Source of the DNA: Polytrichum commune
Lineage: Eukaryota; Streptophyta; Polytrichopsida; Polytrichales; Polytrichaceae
Length of the DNA: 64,000 bases
Reading direction: 5' to 3'
Assembly (NCBI GenBank): GCA_950295325.1
Contig: OX485809.1
Coordinates: 32,316,144 to 32,380,143, forward strand
Shown piece after piece: positions 59,761-64,000 of this stretch. The notes under the pieces are model-generated. The model saw only the letters and a list, made by a program, of their open reading frames with translations. It made no database searches and was not told where the DNA came from. A program made the position numbers and the translations under genes. Within the stretch, counting starts at the first letter, position 1. Each line of letters begins with the position of its first letter.

Positions 59761-62700
59761 CACAACAACAGCACCGAAGTCTCAGGTACAATCTAGGCGA
59801 CTGCCATGAAGAAATAAGATTGTCTGGTTGCAACAATTATTTGTTTGAAGTGGAAATTAACCACCTTCTCCAACTTTTAACCTGCTCTACGCCTAGGCTG
59901 AAGACTACTCCTGTGATATAAGATACAGGTTTTTACAATTCATCACCCGCTTGGTTATTGAGGTGAAAAAGGAAAGAGGTAGTAACTTCATATTAAAAGA
60001 ATGAACAGCTAGCTTTACAAGTGGTTCTTCACCAAGCTACTGTAACCTCCTTCCTATTTCATCCAATAGGACTTTTTCACTGTTCAAGCGGGTGACTGAA
60101 GAGTGTACATGTCGATTCACCACCTAAGCTATTTTGAGAGATTCAAAGTTTGGCAACGTTGCAGGGGCGGAGGTCATCATTGATTGCTGCTCTAGAGCTT
60201 GCCACTGCAACGACCCGAGCTCGCTTTCTGCTGAGCAACATTGTTGTGTAAGGATTCGGAAAATGTTAAGAACCTACATTCAAGAGTGAACGACGCCTAC
60301 AAAATTTGGACGACACGGGGAAAATACAGACAAGGGATATTTTCCAGCCTGTGGCAGACAGTGATACATTGAAGTGTGTGTCATACCCTTGCTTGACGTA
60401 ATCTTTTCCAGTCAATGTGCTAGAAGCCGCCATCACTATTGACACCACAATTTCAGGAATTCGCAGTCCGTACCATACACCAAGTTGGCAAGAAAAAGCA
60501 AAGCCATTTTGAGATTGAAAAAGTTGGAAAGACGGGTTTGAGAAAGTGGATGTACCTGCAGTTGGAGCGCTAGTGGGAATGGTAACAGCACCACCATAAG
60601 CTGGAGGCTGCAAGCTAGTTAGGCTTCCAGTTGGACTATAGGGAACCAGATGTGGTGCATACTGCGTTGCAGGGTAACCAGGACCGCCCTGTAGGGGCTG
60701 GGTTGTAAAGCTACCATAAGGAAATACTGGGCCTGCTCCAGGACTGAGTGTGCCAGGGCCACCATACATCTGTGGTGCATACTGTGGTGCACCATATTGA
60801 AACAGGTTCTGTGAAAATCAAAGCGAATATGAGTAAATGACCTTACGATCTACTCATCAATAAACCGGAAAGGCGTTTGCACGGAATCATGATGAGGAGT
60901 AACATATTGTCTAATGAATGAACCAGGCCTCAACTCGTGCCATATCTGGAACATAACCTGGCCATTGCACATATAGACGTGAAGGCTGTAATGGAGGAAA
61001 TACGCACCGGTGGATAGCTAGCGTAGTCTTGAGGGTATTGCGGATACCTGATGTACAGACAAACACACAGATCTCTATTAGGTCCACCCATTCCCTTGCT
61101 TCAAGGAGCAGCAGTGCAGCCTGGTTGTCCATTGTGCAGACTGAAAGTGGTCACCAAGACATTTCCGTGACTGGCCTGGTGTAATAACTTATACCAATTG
61201 GAGAGCACCTGAAGTGGTTAGACACACAGGTTGAGTTGTCTTTATTTCAAATCGACCTTCTCAATCCAATCATGTGACTCCCACACCTTGGCAGATCCTT
61301 CCCAATAGAGGATGAAGAGATTCTAAAGTCCAGCTCTGCTCACGTTGTACCTTACCAAAGCCTTTTATCTCAACGGAATTGAAGAGTGATCAGGCGACAT
61401 CACATTTCGACGTGATTGATACACCTTAAATAAGTACTTGAAAGCAAGTCGCGTAGAGCATGAACAAAGACAACACTCGGACGACTACGTTTTAAGCGTT
61501 AATTTATGCTGCTCAGCAGAGAAGTCAGCCTCTGTGACATATTAGACAACTCAGAGAGAAAGTAGATGTTCAGACAACTTGCAACTAACTAGAACGTACC
61601 CTCCATATGCAGGTGGATAAGTAAAGCTTGCTTGCTGCGCAGGATGGCCGAATGGCGAACCAGGTTGAGGGAACGAGGCACCTCCAGTGTAACCGGGCCC
61701 TCCCTGCTGAGGGCCTGCAGAGAAAGGAGAAACCGGCCGAAAACGGTTGCCTGAGGTGAATTAGAAAGTCATCTTCATCAGTCTCCAACAACTCTGACTA
61801 ACCTGCTGCATTTTGAAGACTGCCCTTGAGCAGCTGACGATTGAGTTTTTCCATAAAAACATGTTCCCGAAACAATGTGTTCCTTAACTCAAACAAGACT
61901 TTTCATAAGATGCATACCGATCTTTATTTCTAGGTTGCATTTGAGCTGTCTAAATTTATCCCGTGAATCGAGACTTCAAAGACCATCTAGTTAAGAAGGG
62001 CTGTTCTGTCATATAATTTCTCTGAGCGACGTAGACATCTCACACTAAGACTGGAACCCAGAACAGAATACATGCGGCTTCAGATCGAACCCGTTTTTAA
62101 GTCGAAGCAGGAGATGATCACTCTCATCATGGACACTTCTCGATGGCAAGCACTTAACACTATGATAAGGGAGTGCTTGTGTCGAAGATCAGAGGGCAGA
62201 GATATCAAAAGGCCTCCAACTTTCTATGCAAATCTATAAAAGATAGGGACTCCAGAATTATGATATCGACTAGCACATTAGGGTCGGTTCTAGGCAATTT
62301 CGACCTCACAAATCTGCTAGTGAGGTCAAGCATCACATTTCTCGGGGCCCAGATGCAGGTTAGATCAATCCAATCTGCGTTCAACGAGTAAGTCCAACCC
62401 TAAATTTCTATAATATATGTTTAGGATTTCTAGATTGGTGTGTCCCGTTGAGATCTCACAAACCTTGGCGTCCACGCTCACGTCCAAGTCCACGGGGCGT
62501 ACGTGGAATGGTTGAAAATTCCTCGGAGAAGGAAAGAGGGAGACGTTGAATTTAGAGTGATTCAAGGCATGAAAAATCATATCAAATAAGGATAACGTGT
62601 GTTTCTTTTTGAAAGCACTACATCGGCAGGTAATTTGGGGTCTTGAAATCAGATTATGTGCATGCTAGTATTGTTGAAGAGGGAGACTGCAGGAAATTTC

Positions 62701-62940
62701 GGAAGCAATGATAACCTAAGGACATTTTTCCATTATTTGTTTCTGCAACCAGAGCTTGAAACGACGGGATTTGGAATTTTGTTCACATTCATATAGAGAT
62801 GAGAAAATACCGTGCTGACCATGAGGCCGGTGGCGATGCGCCCCCAACGAGGCCAAATTGCAGTTGGCACGTCTACCATCTATAATGGGAGTAGCATCTG
62901 CACACGCTCTCCTCGCAGCTTCAGGGTCCCTGAATGTTAC
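59407..62940 (-). CDS. RRM RNA-binding protein, RBP24/38-like, 3' five exons (5' end off the window)
   Basis: Single-RRM RNA-binding protein of the plant group with At1g76460, At1g33470 and ARP1 (similar to animal RBM24/38), expected to bind mRNA in nucleus or cytoplasm. Visible minus-strand exons are 62940-62811, 61714-61600, 61047-61008, 60808-60556 and 59525-59407. All sites are GT-AG with matching phases (1, 2, 0, 1), giving 218 residues to the stop. The first visible exon starts with VTFRDPEAARRACADA and IIDGRRANCNLA, the end of the RRM just after RNP1. The RNP1/RNP2 part and start codon must lie at larger coordinates; I did not find them up to 64000. The rest is a Gly/Pro/Gln/Tyr-rich tail (QQGGPGYTGG, YPQYPQDYASYPP, APQMYGGPGT, TVPAAAQQPYSGGG), likely disordered. 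Confidence 0.88.
59718..59757. repeat. (GA)n microsatellite in an intron of the RRM gene
   Basis: About 20 GA units between the last two exons. Confidence 0.95.
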
Positions 62941-64000
62941 CTGGAAACCAGAAAACTTACCTGAGAATTTCTGGAAAATAACTAACCTACTGTCGAGAAG
63001 AGCTACTACAAATCGCTGACAAAGTTTTAGAAAAGACTGCCTGACCTGAAAATATATCGTCTTTCATACAAAATCTGAATTTAAATTTACGACTAAGATG
63101 ACTGTGTAAACGGCTTGGAACAGGAAGGTGGACAATCAATTGTCCTCAACAACAAGACCTTAGATAACGGCCAATAAATTTCTGCGAACCAGAATCCCCA
63201 TGCAACGAATGGCATAGAATCCTCCATTCACCCCGATTTAAGCAATGCAGAAATAATTAATCGCTGCATCCGTTGTCATATTCCCTATCTGGAAGATTCC
63301 AAGTTTTAAGCATTCCATTCTCCTGACTCACTTGCTGGTTTGTCAGACTTGTAACTTGACACGTTATATGAAACTAATTAGTAGGAACCAGAAGAAAAGA
63401 CGCCACATAGTACTTCTCTACAGCAGATGAGACGTTTGGTGGTCTGCACTTTAACATCTTGTAGGTATTTCCACCACAGTGAAGTACGCAATCCACAGCA
63501 TGACGAGGATAGGTCGGGAACAATTCTACCACGAACCCTTAGAGGGCTCGAGAGCGCCCTCATCACCCATGCAGCCCTCATCCCAATCGTAACGGCAAAA
63601 TTTGGGAAGTACAAGCGGTTATAGCTGTCAACGTGGACAATCTGAAAACAAATACAGGTGGCGGAAGTAGCCGAGAACACTCCAATATCAATCGGTCCGT
63701 CGTCTACAAATATCACATGCGTAATCTAATATTCGACTTTAAAGTCGGTGTGAGGAAAGAGCAGAAAAGACCGCATGAGGAGCCTAACTTGAGAACCACC
63801 AGGCTCCAGCAACATTAACCTAACTGTAATAACACTGTCGAGTAGTTTCTAAACCACGCGACAGTCTGTAAAAGAGACGTTTCAAAAATCTTATGTTCTC
63901 AGTACGTGTCAAGTACTAAACCAAAAAAACAGAAAAAAAAGGTCCAATCTGGCTAGTCTCTCAGAGATTGAAGGGAAAACGGCAGACCTTTAACCTGTTG
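62941..64000. other. Probable intron of the RRM gene
   Basis: The exon at 62940 has a clean acceptor (TTTCCAG). No RNP1-encoding exon (KGYGF-like) was seen from here to the edge, so this is probably intron sequence. Frames here, such as 63716-63378, match nothing. Confidence 0.5.

Noticed and set aside
1-64000. CRISPR arrays, rRNA, bacterial operons or organelle genes
   Set aside because: None seen. Repeats are dispersed or tandem transposon-derived, and genes are spliced nuclear plant genes.

Overview
The window is nuclear DNA of a land plant. Every confident gene is a plant family with spliced exons, GT-AG introns of about 0.1-2.3 kb and a GC-richer coding sequence. The AT-rich spacers are full of MITEs and decayed DNA transposons. 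A DUF4371-type hAT transposase and a Tc1-like relic, both unusual in angiosperms, hint at a seedless lineage (bryophyte, lycophyte or fern). I cannot fix the species and this is a weak inference.

Layout. 1-4.6 kb: a membrane-anchored RING-H2 E3 ligase gene on the minus strand (4 exons, 439 aa), with a GC-rich block behind its start. 6.5-11.1 kb: a complete but dead hAT transposon, inserted in an older repeat. 11.5-12.6 kb: a 1.1 kb non-autonomous hAT-like element with a perfect 8 bp target duplication. 15.5-16.7 kb: an internally deleted Tc1-like element. 18.4-24.3 kb: an FQR1/WrbA-type NAD(P)H:quinone oxidoreductase gene (4 exons, 205 aa, first exon 26 bp). 27.8-31.2 kb: a chloroplast-type J-domain/ferredoxin fusion of the DJC76 group (8 exons, 493 aa). 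It lies tail to tail with a trihelix/Myb-SANT-like transcription factor gene at 31.7-35.6 kb (5 exons, 556 aa). 36-51.9 kb is gene-poor and holds MITE families, a tandem palindrome array and two broken Myb/SANT-like genes. 52.0-52.5 kb: a small conserved plant protein of unknown function. 53.6-57.5 kb: a MITE cluster. 59.4-62.9 kb: the 3' part of an RRM RNA-binding protein gene whose 5' exons lie beyond the right edge.

The genes are ordinary nuclear housekeeping or regulatory genes, not an operon or cluster: protein turnover, redox detoxification, plastid chaperone/Fe-S protein, transcription and RNA binding. I worked out the exon structures by matching splice sites and reading phase by eye. 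All phases agree for the RING, FQR1, DJC76-like, trihelix and RRM genes. I saw no clearly new multi-gene system. The more unusual material is the transposon biology: a nested hAT with a related empty site in the same window, the Tc1-like relic, and several MITE families with long terminal inverted repeats.
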